The notes under the pieces: generated by a model
What the model saw: only the letters and a program-made list of their open reading frames with translations
Told to the model about the DNA's origin: nothing
Database searches by the model: none
Shown here: positions 10,518 through 20,700 of the stretch, piece by piece
Layout: every line of letters begins with the position of its first letter
Numbering within the stretch: the stretch's first letter is position 1
Position numbers and translations under genes: made by a program
Source of the DNA: Durusdinium trenchii
Taxonomy: Eukaryota; Sar; Dinophyceae; Suessiales; Symbiodiniaceae
Assembly: GCA_963970005.1 (NCBI GenBank)
Contig: CAXAMN010026461.1
Span: 487,046 to 551,045 of the forward strand
Length of the DNA stretch: 64,000 bases
Direction: 5' to 3'

Positions 10518-13500
10518 ATGGCCACTAAGGGAATGTGCTCAACAAATGAGACACTGGCAGAAGGAACGATGATCAACTGGGCAATAGCGAGCTTGCCTTC
10601 GAGCTTGGCCACCTCAGTCCAGGAGGCCTTGATGGCCATAGCTGCCACGGGCGGTTGTGATCCTTGTGTTGAAGATTGGGTGTTCTTTGGAGAGGTTGTG
10701 CATGTGCTTGGTGGTCCGCCCCAGTGTGTACATGTGCGTAGAACCTCCATGCTTTTCCAGGACGACAAGCTGGCCAAAGACGGTTGGGAAAATTTTGAGA
10801 TTTGCTGTCAAGCTGATCACTCACGTGTTGACTTCACACCAGGCATGTTTCTTGGCATCCTCACAAAGCCATCTCACAGATCTAGGGTTGGTAAGATGAT
10901 CGCTGATGAACAGGTTTTGATTTGGAACATTTCAATGCTGGGCTTGAACGTTGCATGGAACGCCTCACATCTATTCTCAGGTGCATATGAAGGCTGGTTG
11001 AGATCGATGAGTTGGCTTCAACAAGCCAATGTTGGGCAGGCTTTTGCATCGCACACCTCAATAGACTGGTGCCCAGAAGTCATGAGAACTTGGGCTTACA
11101 ATCACAACAAAGAGTTCTGGTGCGGTCCAGTCAAGGAGTCCTACAATCCTACTGATGTGTACAATGGAATTCTGGCAAACATTAGTGACCCGTCAATCCT
11201 CCGTGCTTCATCCAACAAATCAAACTTGGTTATGACATTGTCCCCTCCATGCCCCAGCTGGAGTAAAGGGGGCAAAAACTCCGGGCTTGCTACGGAGGAA
11301 GGATTCCTTTTCCTTGATGCAATCCTTCATGTGGCACGCTGCAGGCCTATATTGGCCCTTTTTGAATGTTCGGATGGTATTGAGGCACATCCTCATTGGC
11401 GTGCTCTCTCAGCTGGACTCCAATTAGCAGGTTATGTCAAGCTATGGTCGCAGGACGTTGCCATCCATCAACTCACTGGCAACCACAGGACAAGATGGCT
11501 TGCAGTATGGGCTCGCAGAGATGTGAAGTGTCAGAAGTCACATGAGAAGATGATGTGCAATCTTCAACGACGATTGGCTTGGGATGATGCACAGCATCTT
11601 TTCGATTTGCCCAAAGCTTTATCCGCTGACCTCACTTTGCAGCATGAGTTGATTGAGATCTATGGGGACAAGAATTTGTTACCTCCAGCTAAGCGAACCA
11701 GAGTGGGTGAGACAGCGACGTCTGCTCAGGTCCTTTCCTCAAGGGTGCTTCAGCCAGGGGATTACTTGCCCACTTTGTGTGCCTCCTACACAGCGCAACA
11801 CCTTCTACAACGTGAGCATGTTGAAGCGAAAGGCATCTTTGCTACGCTGCTGCACAAAGAAACTGACTTTCGATTCATCGACCCTTTTGTCTTTGTTTCG
11901 CTTTTTGGGACTTCTGATTGCATTGCGCTACCAACAGATGTGAGACGAGCCTTTCTTCAGTTGGGGAATGCCATTTCGCAGCTCCATGCTTTGGTAGCCC
12001 TTCTCTTTGCTGTGGAAGGGGTCTCGGATGAACAGTTGCCGAAGTTGACGCTTGTCCGACAGTGTTGGGAAGATAGGCTGACATCCCGGAATGCCATTGT
12101 ACGCACATGTGGCGATATGTATGTTCTTCAACCAATTGCTGATTTTGCAGCCAAAGCGATCCCTAGCATTGGGACTTGGCAACCTTGGCTTGTTGGACAT
12201 ACCCTGATCCGCTTCTGTGATGACGCTGCACTCATCCCAATCAATGTGAAAGAAGAAACCAATATCTTTGATCAGCTGCTCAATGCCCTTCTCACTCATC
12301 CTCCAAAGGGTGGTCACAAGGGGCCCAGGCCGACCCCTGTGAACAAGGATTGCCAGCTTGAGGCACATCATGTGGACTTGCTCAAACTGGTACGAGATGG
12401 TCATGATCTCCCAAGGTGCATTGGGTGGAATGAGTTGTCAGATGGAGATCTTGGACTTCGATTTGGTACTGCAGCTCTGGGAACGCTGAGCGTCATTTGT
12501 ACGAACAGAGTTGAAAAGCTGGATGACCCTATTGTGTCGCCCACACAACCATGGACCATTGATGAAGCTGACCCAGAGCTTGACCATCTTGTTGATGCTC
12601 ACTGCAATGGATTTCTTCACGTGCTTGAACATCTATGCCAAGATGCCAGTCCATTGCATGTTGGGAAAGTGCTTTTCCTGCTACAAGATGGTTCTTCTGA
12701 ATGGATCAGTCAGGCCAACTTGGATCGAATCGGCAGTATCCCAACCTTTCGACATCAGGGTGATGCTGTGCATTTCTTCCAAGTCAATCGGGAAGCTTGT
12801 CGAGTCATGCTGGGAACACAGGTTATCATTGCCATCCGTGGAGAGTATGACCCTCTCTCCAATGACAAGTGGATTTTGCTTGCAGGTGGATCGGACCTCA
12901 AATGGTGCAAGATCAGCAAAGTTCCGCGAGGTGTCACACCGACTCAATGCACGATTGAGCTCCAACAGAATTGTCACATCACCAAGCGCAATCTTGTACA
13001 GTGTCGACAAGATCAACCACTGATGTTGATCAACGGTGATCTTCTTTGGTGCGATATGCGTGTGCAGAATGCATCAACCATTGTGTTTGGCGGCATGGAT
13101 AGACTTATTGACCACCCAAGCTGCAATATCCAGGGTGATAGAGTTACTGAAAGGCTCCTTCAGTTCAACCTCGAGCCTGGAGCACTGGCAGTTGATGAGA
13201 TTGTCTTCCACTTTGATGTCCTGCAAACGTTGATGCCCTCAGTCTGTTGGTGCTCTCCCGCCATCTGGATCAGTAATGAAGCACAATTCCGCTTTCCTCA
13301 CGAGCCTGCAGATCTCTTGCTTTGCTTTCAGCACTTTATTGCGCCGATCCTTGCGCTCTTTGATTGGATCTTCGTTGAGGTGAGGTTCTTTGAAGGGCAA
13401 TGGAGAGTCCTCTACCATTCGCCGGAGCAGCTGACCCACAGACAGCGCCAAGCGGCGCTTGAGCTTATCCATTTTATGGGTGTGCAAGTGATGCCTAATG

Positions 13501-14681
13501 CATTTCGCTGGATCCGAACAGCTGAGGACTCTGAAATGGCTCCCTGGTATACACTCCGAAGTTTCTATGCCAGGGCAGGAGCACCGCTACTTCCCCAGAC
13601 ACATCGAACTACTCAGCGACTTCAACGTGTTCAAAACAACCACCATGCCATGCAGGTGATCGATCAAGCAGACTTGGTCTGGAGAGATTCGCAGGTTGAT
13701 GACAGAATGCTCCAATTTGCCAGAGCTAGCAGGAATGCTTTCCTGGTTGCACTCCTAGAAACACCAAGTCGTGCGGAAGATCTGAGTATTCGTGCCACTG
13801 GTAGGCCCCCATACACCTACAACATCAATGAGATCTTCTTCATTGCGGATGAATGGTTGGAGATGAGAATGAATATCTATCGAACCCATCCTGGGTGGGC
13901 TTCGAATGATGAAATTGAATTTGCAATGGCCTTCTTCTTGCCTGAATCCTTCTGTCCACCAGTTCTTCATCATGATTTGTCGATAATTGCAGCCAGTGTC
14001 AAGCCCCTCGCTGATGATGTTCAACGATTTGTTGCGCTCCGAGAAGGGCACTGGATTGGCATTGAGGTCATCTGCAACGCCAGAGAGCATACGTGTCGAG
14101 TGGTGTTCCTCCAAGTGCCGCCAAGAGACCAACAGTTCTGGGCAAGTTTTGCAGAGGACTTCATTGTCCCCGTTGGGTTTCGTCCAATTATTATTGTCGA
14201 TACCAATCGAACCTGGCCGGGCATGTGTGGTTGGGAATTGCTCCACCGCTGGATTGTGGCGGATCTGGCGCTGCCGGACACCTTCCATATACCACAACAG
14301 AAGAGGTTGCTCATTGACCAAATCCTTGAAGAGTCCAGTCAGGCTTGGAGAGCCACACGTGCTCCACCTATGTTGCGCACATACGCTGAAAATATGAGAA
14401 GGCTCTTCTTGGTTGTTGGCGGGCAACAGCTGCTTCATCCATGCTCTGCACTGTCACTGGGAGGAATGGAAGGGTCGACCTCACCTGATGCTGTCCGTGG
14501 ACCAACAAGAAGAAATCGATGCGACAGAGCAAATGGGAGGATCTTCAGCTCCAGTCTGATCACCCCTTTGTTGACAAGAACAAGACCCCTGTACCTTTCG
14601 TGCAGAAACAGCAGCTCTCCACCAACAAGGGAGGGATCGCCTTTGTCTCCAAAGGGAATCTTCAACAAGCCAAAGAGGTAG
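10518..14681 (+). CDS. Retrotransposon ORF1: C5 DNA methyltransferase-like protein
   Basis: The 1387-codon frame starts at an ATG in good context (GATCGCCATGG). Residues ~150-495 match a C5-cytosine methyltransferase. Motif I is HLFSGAYEGW (151-160) and a motif-II-like acidic strand SIDWCPEVMRTW follows. Motif IV is SPPCPSWSKGG with the catalytic Cys at 245. Motif VI is FECSDG (282-287), keeping Glu but with ECS instead of ENV. Motif VIII is NHRTRW (322-327) and motif X is QLGNAIS (481-487). The family transfers a methyl group from SAM to C5 of cytosine; a self-methylating or silencing-evasion role is inference. Residues ~505-1150 are unrecognised. At ~1165-1240, HW (1178) and MCGWELL (Cys 1237) recall Ulp1-type C48 cysteine proteases, but the Asp and Gln are not evident. 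After about residue 1300 the frame no longer looks like protein, so the true product shifts frame there. Confidence 0.85.
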   Translation: MATKGMCSTNETLAEGTMINWAIASLPSSLATSVQEALMAIAATGGCDPCVEDWVFFGEVVHVLGGPPQCVHVRRTSMLFQDDKLAKDGWENFEICCQADHSRVDFTPGMFLGILTKPSHRSRVGKMIADEQVLIWNISMLGLNVAWNASHLFSGAYEGWLRSMSWLQQANVGQAFASHTSIDWCPEVMRTWAYNHNKEFWCGPVKESYNPTDVYNGILANISDPSILRASSNKSNLVMTLSPPCPSWSKGGKNSGLATEEGFLFLDAILHVARCRPILALFECSDGIEAHPHWRALSAGLQLAGYVKLWSQDVAIHQLTGNHRTRWLAVWARRDVKCQKSHEKMMCNLQRRLAWDDAQHLFDLPKALSADLTLQHELIEIYGDKNLLPPAKRTRVGETATSAQVLSSRVLQPGDYLPTLCASYTAQHLLQREHVEAKGIFATLLHKETDFRFIDPFVFVSLFGTSDCIALPTDVRRAFLQLGNAISQLHALVALLFAVEGVSDEQLPKLTLVRQCWEDRLTSRNAIVRTCGDMYVLQPIADFAAKAIPSIGTWQPWLVGHTLIRFCDDAALIPINVKEETNIFDQLLNALLTHPPKGGHKGPRPTPVNKDCQLEAHHVDLLKLVRDGHDLPRCIGWNELSDGDLGLRFGTAALGTLSVICTNRVEKLDDPIVSPTQPWTIDEADPELDHLVDAHCNGFLHVLEHLCQDASPLHVGKVLFLLQDGSSEWISQANLDRIGSIPTFRHQGDAVHFFQVNREACRVMLGTQVIIAIRGEYDPLSNDKWILLAGGSDLKWCKISKVPRGVTPTQCTIELQQNCHITKRNLVQCRQDQPLMLINGDLLWCDMRVQNASTIVFGGMDRLIDHPSCNIQGDRVTERLLQFNLEPGALAVDEIVFHFDVLQTLMPSVCWCSPAIWISNEAQFRFPHEPADLLLCFQHFIAPILALFDWIFVEVRFFEGQWRVLYHSPEQLTHRQRQAALELIHFMGVQVMPNAFRWIRTAEDSEMAPWYTLRSFYARAGAPLLPQTHRTTQRLQRVQNNHHAMQVIDQADLVWRDSQVDDRMLQFARASRNAFLVALLETPSRAEDLSIRATGRPPYTYNINEIFFIADEWLEMRMNIYRTHPGWASNDEIEFAMAFFLPESFCPPVLHHDLSIIAASVKPLADDVQRFVALREGHWIGIEVICNAREHTCRVVFLQVPPRDQQFWASFAEDFIVPVGFRPIIIVDTNRTWPGMCGWELLHRWIVADLALPDTFHIPQQKRLLIDQILEESSQAWRATRAPPMLRTYAENMRRLFLVVGGQQLLHPCSALSLGGMEGSTSPDAVRGPTRRNRCDRANGRIFSSSLITPLLTRTRPLYLSCRNSSSPPTREGSPLSPKGIFNKPKR

Positions 14682-14757
14682 TACCCAAGGAGCCATGTGC
14701 GCTGCTGCTCCCCATGATCGACCCAATGGACACACTGGGGAAAATGGCCATCTGACC
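14398..14757 (+). pseudogene. Frame-scrambled ORF1 junction
   Basis: Protein-like sequence changes frame three times here. The ORF1 frame is good to ~14400. A second frame carries HWEEWKGRPHLMLSVDQQEE and ends at TGA 14557-14559. A third frame (14560-14755) carries DHPFVDKNKTPVPFVQ, then GIAFVSKGNLQQAKEVVPKE. The second frame resumes at ~14745 with GHLTGPFEVIVFDP and runs on to 15927. This suggests one long ancestral ORF1 of about 1800 residues broken by small indels. Recoding or assembly error are alternatives. Confidence 0.65.
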
Positions 14758-15927
14758 GGCCCCTTTGAAGTCATTGTCTTTGATCCGGCTTTGAACCAGG
14801 AGTACAAGAGGCAAGTTCATCTACTGGTCCTTACACCAGAAGTCACGTTCAAATTGCCGACGCCCTCTATCACACTTACGTTGGCTGCAGTCAGTGAGAT
14901 TGTCTTGGAATGTGACGCTCGCCTGACCAACAAAGATACTTTCAATGCCTTTTACGACAATCCGTTGGCCAAATTCAAGCTCCACCTCAAAGAGGTCTGC
15001 TCTGATCCGATTTGGGGTCATGCCGCCATTTATGGCTACCGAGTCATTCAGGAGCACACCAAGGACAAGCATGATGTGGTGCATCAATGCCTACTGAAGG
15101 TGCAACAGACCCACCGTATCCCGCTCCTGGCAGCCAGTGGAAATGGTGAGCTTATTGTGAGGGACTTTGTACCCAAAGGAGCACAAGTGCCAGATCTCTC
15201 CATCATCCCACGATTCTGGCCAGTTGATCGAACCAGCAAAGCGGACTTGATCAAAGCTGCAGCTACTATCACTGGTTACCGTGGAATTGCCGTGACGAAA
15301 AGAGGCTTGGCACCGCGCTTTGCAACAGATGCCCTTGCTACAGCCCGTGATTTGCTGCTTCCACAAGATGATAGAATCTGTGCTATCAACAAAGCAATGA
15401 TCCCAAAGATCAATATGGACAGCTTGGGGTGGCCTTATGAGATCCTTGCCAAGGATATTGTATCAGCTGTGTATCAGGCCACGAAAACACCGTGTATTCC
15501 AACCAGGTCCTTTCGAAGAGCAGGAGTTTGCGCCTGGACGTTGTCCTTTGAGAAGCCGCCAACGGTCTCCAAATTCTCAGTGCAGGTCAATGAGAAAACC
15601 TTTGAAGTGCTGTTGACTCCGATTGCCTACAAACCACCTTCGAAAGGAAAGGGGAAAGGCAAAATGTCCAAGGGTTCCCAAGTTGGAGGACAAGAGAATT
15701 CCCAGCCTCGGACAGCTGTGTCCAAAGACATCCATCATGAACGCATTGATCGTCTTGAAGAGCAGGTTGGACGCCTTGAACAAAAGCATGAACACCTCAG
15801 TGAGAAAGTTGACAACCAGTTCAATCAAGTCGGAGACCAGCTGAGGCAGATTTTGCAGTGCGTCCAGCCGCGACAGCGAGAACATGGTGAAACCCCGCCA
15901 CCTGTGAAACATCACAGGGCGGCTTGA
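14695..15927 (+). CDS. Retrotransposon ORF1 C-terminal part: basic coiled-coil protein
   Basis: 410 codons. The first ATG (14695) is unlikely to be the native start, because real protein sequence arrives from another frame just upstream. Residues ~20-300 are a mixed alpha/beta region with no family match I can name. A basic low-complexity patch SKGKGKGKMSKG follows at ~315-325. A coiled coil follows at ~349-390 (heptad positions I351, L354, V358, L361, L368, V372, V379, L383). A basic patch plus coiled coil is the layout of LINE ORF1p or Gag-like RNA-binding proteins, so an RNP-assembly role is inferred. It ends at TGA 15925-15927; the next frame opens 6 bp later in the same phase. Confidence 0.7.
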   Translation: MCAAAPHDRPNGHTGENGHLTGPFEVIVFDPALNQEYKRQVHLLVLTPEVTFKLPTPSITLTLAAVSEIVLECDARLTNKDTFNAFYDNPLAKFKLHLKEVCSDPIWGHAAIYGYRVIQEHTKDKHDVVHQCLLKVQQTHRIPLLAASGNGELIVRDFVPKGAQVPDLSIIPRFWPVDRTSKADLIKAAATITGYRGIAVTKRGLAPRFATDALATARDLLLPQDDRICAINKAMIPKINMDSLGWPYEILAKDIVSAVYQATKTPCIPTRSFRRAGVCAWTLSFEKPPTVSKFSVQVNEKTFEVLLTPIAYKPPSKGKGKGKMSKGSQVGGQENSQPRTAVSKDIHHERIDRLEEQVGRLEQKHEHLSEKVDNQFNQVGDQLRQILQCVQPRQREHGETPPPVKHHRAA

Positions 15928-15933
15928 CAAAAC

Positions 15934-17496
15934 ATGCAGAGAAACCAAGAGGGGCGAAGGGATGATCGTTGCTCTCACTCCCTTTGCCCCACACTATGGT
16001 GGGCCTCCCTCCAGGCCCAGGGGATTTGCGCTGGCATCTATGTATTGCTGCCTTTCGGGAAGGATTTCATGAGATGTGATCTTGAACATCCTCTGATTGT
16101 GGCCATACCGCCAGTTTTTCTATGGGTTTTATTTTGTGGGACTACCTACATTGAGTACGTCCACTTGGGGAATTGTGTGACGTGGGCTTTCAGTCTGGGT
16201 GGTCCGGCCACCTTCTTTCCTCACTGCTATCTTGAGATGGGTGATATCCAACATCCTCATGACCGCGGTGGTTTCTGCATGCTCCCTTATGACGCTTGGG
16301 GCTTGATGCTGCTGTGCTTCCACCAGCTGGTGAAGGAGAGGGCGTTTCCATCTTGCCCCTCGGTTTTGCGAATTCAGAATTTTGGTTTTGGAAGCTCTTA
16401 CTTGTGTGAATGTCAAGTTCTTGATCTGAACGTTTGTGGCTTCCCTGGGGGTTGGATTGATGATACCTGGCCAGTTGATAGCCTGGCTCCTCAATGGCAT
16501 GCTTCATGGTTTGATCAAACCCTTGGTTTCCCGGGAGAGGGACCTCATTGGTCTATGATTTCAGCCAATGTTGACTCCTTTGCAACAAATGCGAGCTGTT
16601 TGCAATGGGATGCTGATGTTTTCCTCCTCCAAGAGGCAAGGATTGCGGAGTCCAACATGCAGGATGCCAAACGCAAAGCTGCAGTCTGTAATTTTGAGGT
16701 GTATTGCTCTCAACCGTTACAGAAACTTCGTGCGAGCAATGGGACCTTCCGAATCCCTTCCGGGGGTACTGCCACCTGTGCCCGTAAGGAGCTCACTCAA
16801 CTCTTTCACGAGCAGCAGGACATGTCAGGGTCATGGGAGCTTCTTCGTAGTACAGCCCGGGTTACTGCTACTTGGCACCAGGTGTCTAGCAGTGTCAAGC
16901 TCCTTGCCTTCAATTTTTATGCCATCGCGAATGCGGCTTCTGAGCGGGCTAAGTTTGAGAGAAACAATGAGATGCTCAATCAACTCTTCATGGTTGCAGC
17001 CCAGTTTGGAGATATACCAATTGTCATAGCCGGCGACTTTCAGATGGAACCTGGCATGTATCCAGCTGTACAGCTCGCTCTCGATAACTGGGGGTGGTCT
17101 GACCCCTTGCTCCAAACAGATGCTGCAGGTGAGCTCTTTCGACCCTCAACCTTCTTTCAAACTGCAGCTACTGAGGACGGAGAAGGACAGTCATCTATTG
17201 ATGGTATACTGATGAATCGCACAGCCCTGACTGCTTTGGTGAAGATTGAAGTTCTTGAGCATCTTGACCGTCAGCATCGACCTGTCCAGGCATATTTTGC
17301 CTGGACAAGAATTCAACAAGTTGGAACAGTGTTGCAAAATTTTGCCAAGCTTGACTTGGAGCGCGCTGGTACAGTAAATTCAGCAGACCCTGCTTGTCCA
17401 GTAAATCTTCTTGGAGAAGAACTCTGGCGCCCATATCAGTCAGAATTTGAGAATTCTACCAATGCTGACAAGAAGTGGGAGATATACAATGAGTAG
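15934..17496 (+). CDS. Retrotransposon ORF2 N-terminal part: APE-type endonuclease
   Basis: 520 codons. Residues 1-205 are Cys/Trp-rich and unlike the rest, possibly untranslated or frame-shifted sequence, so the native start is uncertain. From ~206 an exonuclease-endonuclease-phosphatase domain appears: SANVDSF, DVFLLQEARI (Glu 234), an NFYAIA strand, IVIAGDFQME (Asp 368, with GDFQ in place of the common GDFN), SSIDGILM (Asp 423), and HLDRQHRPVQ (His 448). The usual SDH triad reads RQH, so the Asp next to the catalytic His is Gln, which may weaken nicking. This domain nicks target DNA to prime reverse transcription. The TAG at 17494-17496 interrupts sequence that continues in the same frame. 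Confidence 0.8.
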   Translation: MQRNQEGRRDDRCSHSLCPTLWWASLQAQGICAGIYVLLPFGKDFMRCDLEHPLIVAIPPVFLWVLFCGTTYIEYVHLGNCVTWAFSLGGPATFFPHCYLEMGDIQHPHDRGGFCMLPYDAWGLMLLCFHQLVKERAFPSCPSVLRIQNFGFGSSYLCECQVLDLNVCGFPGGWIDDTWPVDSLAPQWHASWFDQTLGFPGEGPHWSMISANVDSFATNASCLQWDADVFLLQEARIAESNMQDAKRKAAVCNFEVYCSQPLQKLRASNGTFRIPSGGTATCARKELTQLFHEQQDMSGSWELLRSTARVTATWHQVSSSVKLLAFNFYAIANAASERAKFERNNEMLNQLFMVAAQFGDIPIVIAGDFQMEPGMYPAVQLALDNWGWSDPLLQTDAAGELFRPSTFFQTAATEDGEGQSSIDGILMNRTALTALVKIEVLEHLDRQHRPVQAYFAWTRIQQVGTVLQNFAKLDLERAGTVNSADPACPVNLLGEELWRPYQSEFENSTNADKKWEIYNE

Positions 17497-17796
17497 GCGA
17501 TCAAACTTTTGCTGCTCAATGGTGCCCAATGGTCTAAAGGCCCTCGCCAACGGGGGAAACTCCCCAAGTTCCGAAAGCTTAGCTACTGTGATGCGCAAGA
17601 AGGCGCTGGAAATCCAGCGTCGCCTTACCTTCTCCTGCTTCAAGCTTGTCTGAGATCGCTGCGAGAGCTGTCCTACAGGTTTGCAAGATTGACAACTGGT
17701 GAGGGTGATGCGCGGACATTCAACAATACACAGCGCCGTGTGCTGCGCAGATTAAAAGAGGCTTGCATTGTCCCTCTCTGTGAATCAGATTTTTTA
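17497..17796 (+). pseudogene. ORF2 linker, same frame after internal TAG
   Basis: Immediately after the TAG the endonuclease frame continues with AIKLLLLNGAQWSKGPRQRG, then GDARTFNNTQRRVLRRLKEA, up to ~17796. This is typical linker sequence between endonuclease and reverse transcriptase. The stop therefore looks like a point mutation (TGG or CAG to TAG) or a readthrough site, not a natural end. At a T6-AA run (17790-17797) the frame shifts by one base into the reverse transcriptase frame. Confidence 0.7.
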
Positions 17797-20700
17797 ACAT
17801 GATTTGCAACATCTGATCGATGTTACCTTGGCAGCAATCAATGCCGAACTCAAGCAAATGAAGCTGGGGGCCATCAAGAAATGGCGTGAAGCCATGAAGA
17901 TGGCTACTTCCTCCCTTTCCATTGGCAAGATTGTCTACCAGTACTTGAAGAGGAAGAGACGCATTGTTCCACCCAACCTCGTTGAAGATGATGTTGGCAA
18001 TATTATCTATGACCCGCAGAGCGCCATGGACCACATTGCGGGTAAATGGGATAGTGTCTTTTCAGTCAATGCAGATCATCAACATGAAATGCAAATTCTG
18101 AGACAAGTCTGGCCATATATCCATGACAAGGGCCAGAAAGTGGCACTACCACCTGTCAATGAGTTGCAATTGTGGGAACAAGCCTCCCGTCGGCGCCCAG
18201 ATGCTGCGGCTGGATTGGATGGGTGGGCTACACGTGAAGTACAGGCTCTTCCACCATCTGCCTTCAAACCAGTCGCTGACCTATTCAATAACATTGAAGC
18301 AGGGACGTCTGAGTTCCCCACCATCCTCACCCAGGTCAAGATGATCATTTTTAACAAGGACGGAAGTGACTTACCGCTCTCCAAGAGACTGATCTCATTG
18401 CAGTCAGTCTTTACCCTGCTCTACACAGGGCTACGATTCTTCCAACTTCAATCCTGGCAACAAAATGTGATGCCGATGCAACTGAAGGGAGGAGTGAGAG
18501 GACGTCAGATGGCTGAAGTACACTCTACGCTCCAGATGGAGATCGACCATGCGCATAGTTTCCATGGATACTTCGCAGCAGTCAAGCTCGACAAATCAAA
18601 GTGCTTCGATAGGTTGATGCCCAAACTTCGCGCTGCCATTATGCTCACCTTGGGCCTTCCAGTGGGTTTTGTGCGCGCCTTTCTGGCATTGTATTCCAGA
18701 ATGACCCGCTTTCTGGCTTTTAAGCAATGGACCAGAGCACAACCGATCTCAACTGCCAATGGTGTTGTACAAGGTTGTTCACTCAGCCTTCTCTGCATCA
18801 ACCTTCATATGGCAATCTGGACGTGGATTGTGGGCCAGATCCCAGGTGTTGATTTTCGTGCCTTCATCGATGACACCTATCTCTGGACGAGAGAAGCTAC
18901 GATTGACCACTTGGTTGCTGCAGTCAAGGCTACTGAGTTATGGGATGCCCTTTGTGGCCAATTTCTCAATGCCGGGAAATGCGAGCTCTTTGCGACTAAT
19001 AGTGAGCAGCGTAGAGCCCTTCGCCATGCTTTCCCACAGATGAAACTCGTTGAAGTGGTGAACATCCTGGGCGCCCATGTTCAAACAACAAAGAAGAATG
19101 TGGGTCTTTTTCCTGTGTCCACGTTGCAAGGAGCCCTGCGTGATTGTGAAGCTATACGGTCACTACCATGTGACAGCTATAAAAGGGCTCAGATATTGGT
19201 CACCAAGGTCTTACCACAAGTTGCCTTTGCGCCGCAGTTGAACTTCCTGCCCAAACGACAGCTCGCCAAGCTCCAGTGTGCCATTGCAGATGCATTGTGG
19301 CAAAATCGACCAAAGTGGCGTTCGAAACATTTGTTGCTTTGTATCATCCACAAGGTTCACAAGTTGGATCCCTTTCTTTGCAGGGCAGTGACAACGATCA
19401 TTGAATCCGTTCGCTTCCTTCAGACATCACAACAGGCGAGACAGAACTGGCAGCAACTGTTTCAGCAAGACCAACTTACTGCCCAGTCTTGGCTTACGCA
19501 GTTTAGCCAAGCCTGTCAGATCCTTGACATCTCCTGGACTGCTCCTTTCTGTTTTGCTGTCTTTGATTCCGACGAAGTGAACTTCCTTGAATTTTCAATT
19601 TCGGACCTGAAATGCCTGCTTAAAAGCTTTGCAGCCAATAAGTGCTACCACACCGCGTGCGCAATGCCGCGCAAGGATGTTCGTAAAGCTATTGGATTCT
19701 TGGATCTCACCATGACCCTGTCAGCTAAGAAGAGGCTTGCCAAGGTGCCAAACCATGGCTTTTCCTTTCTTTTTCATTGGGAGAGTGCACTTACAGGATG
19801 CACCCCAACAGCCGACAGAACTTTTGCCGCAGGTTTGGTTGAGAAACCCAACTGCAGGTTTTGTGATGCACCTAAAGAATCTTTGCAGCACTTTGTTGAT
19901 GAGTGCACGCAGTTGCCTGATGAGATTGCCCAACCTTTTTCCACTACTAACTTTGGGCCCAACTTTGAAATTTTGGGTATTGCTGAAGTTCCATTGGAAA
20001 ACATCCGACGCAAGCTCACAGTCTCCAAAACCTCGGACATTCATGTGATGGCGTGGCAGGAGCCACTCGCTGGTATTAAACATGTCTGGACAGATGGGTC
20101 AGTCCAGCTCAACCATTATCCGTGGTTGACTCTGGCCGCGTATTCCGTCATTGCTGAGAACGAAGATGTACTGGCGGTTGGTTCTGTGCAACATTGGCGC
20201 CTGTCAAGCTATACCGCTGAATTATGGGCCATCTTGATTGCCTTTGCCACTGCAACTCAGCCACTGGTGGTGCACACTGATTCTCTGACTATCGTACAGC
20301 AATTTGCTGCACTGCAACAACAGGATTCAGTGCAGGTCAGCTGGACACACGCCAATTGGTGGGGATTCTTGTTGAATCTGATACAACATCGCCGTGGTTT
20401 CGTTGCTTCACCCCTGCAACTCCTTTGGTGCCCGGCCCATTTGCTGGAGCACATTCTAAGTGATGCAATTTCAGAGGCCGATGCTATCGCTGTTGGGTCT
20501 ACACGCCAGGACATTCGGCTCAATCGCCTTGCTGATACTCAAGCCAAGTCGCACATCCACCAACTTGCTGTGAACATCAGGGCTGATCTTACTGTGCAAG
20601 AACAAGATGTCTTTGCGAGGCAGCTTTGGCTGTCCAAGCTGAATAGAATTTGTAAGAAGCCTGAGGATGTTGTCCCATCTCGTGCCAGTCCTCCCAGTGA

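Noticed and set aside
10355-10777. 140-codon minus frame over the start of the retrotransposon
   Set aside because: It overlaps the plus frame that leads into the methyltransferase and is Ser/Pro low-complexity at the left end.
13755-14438. Long minus-strand open frame of 227 codons, and others opposite the retrotransposon (16129-16507, 12681-13016)
   Set aside because: They lie antisense to well-supported retrotransposon coding sequence and have no domains; they are shadows of it.
14398-14757. Programmed -1 frameshift at the ORF1 junction
   Set aside because: Three frame changes are needed and no slippery heptamer with a downstream structure is evident; indels or assembly errors are simpler.
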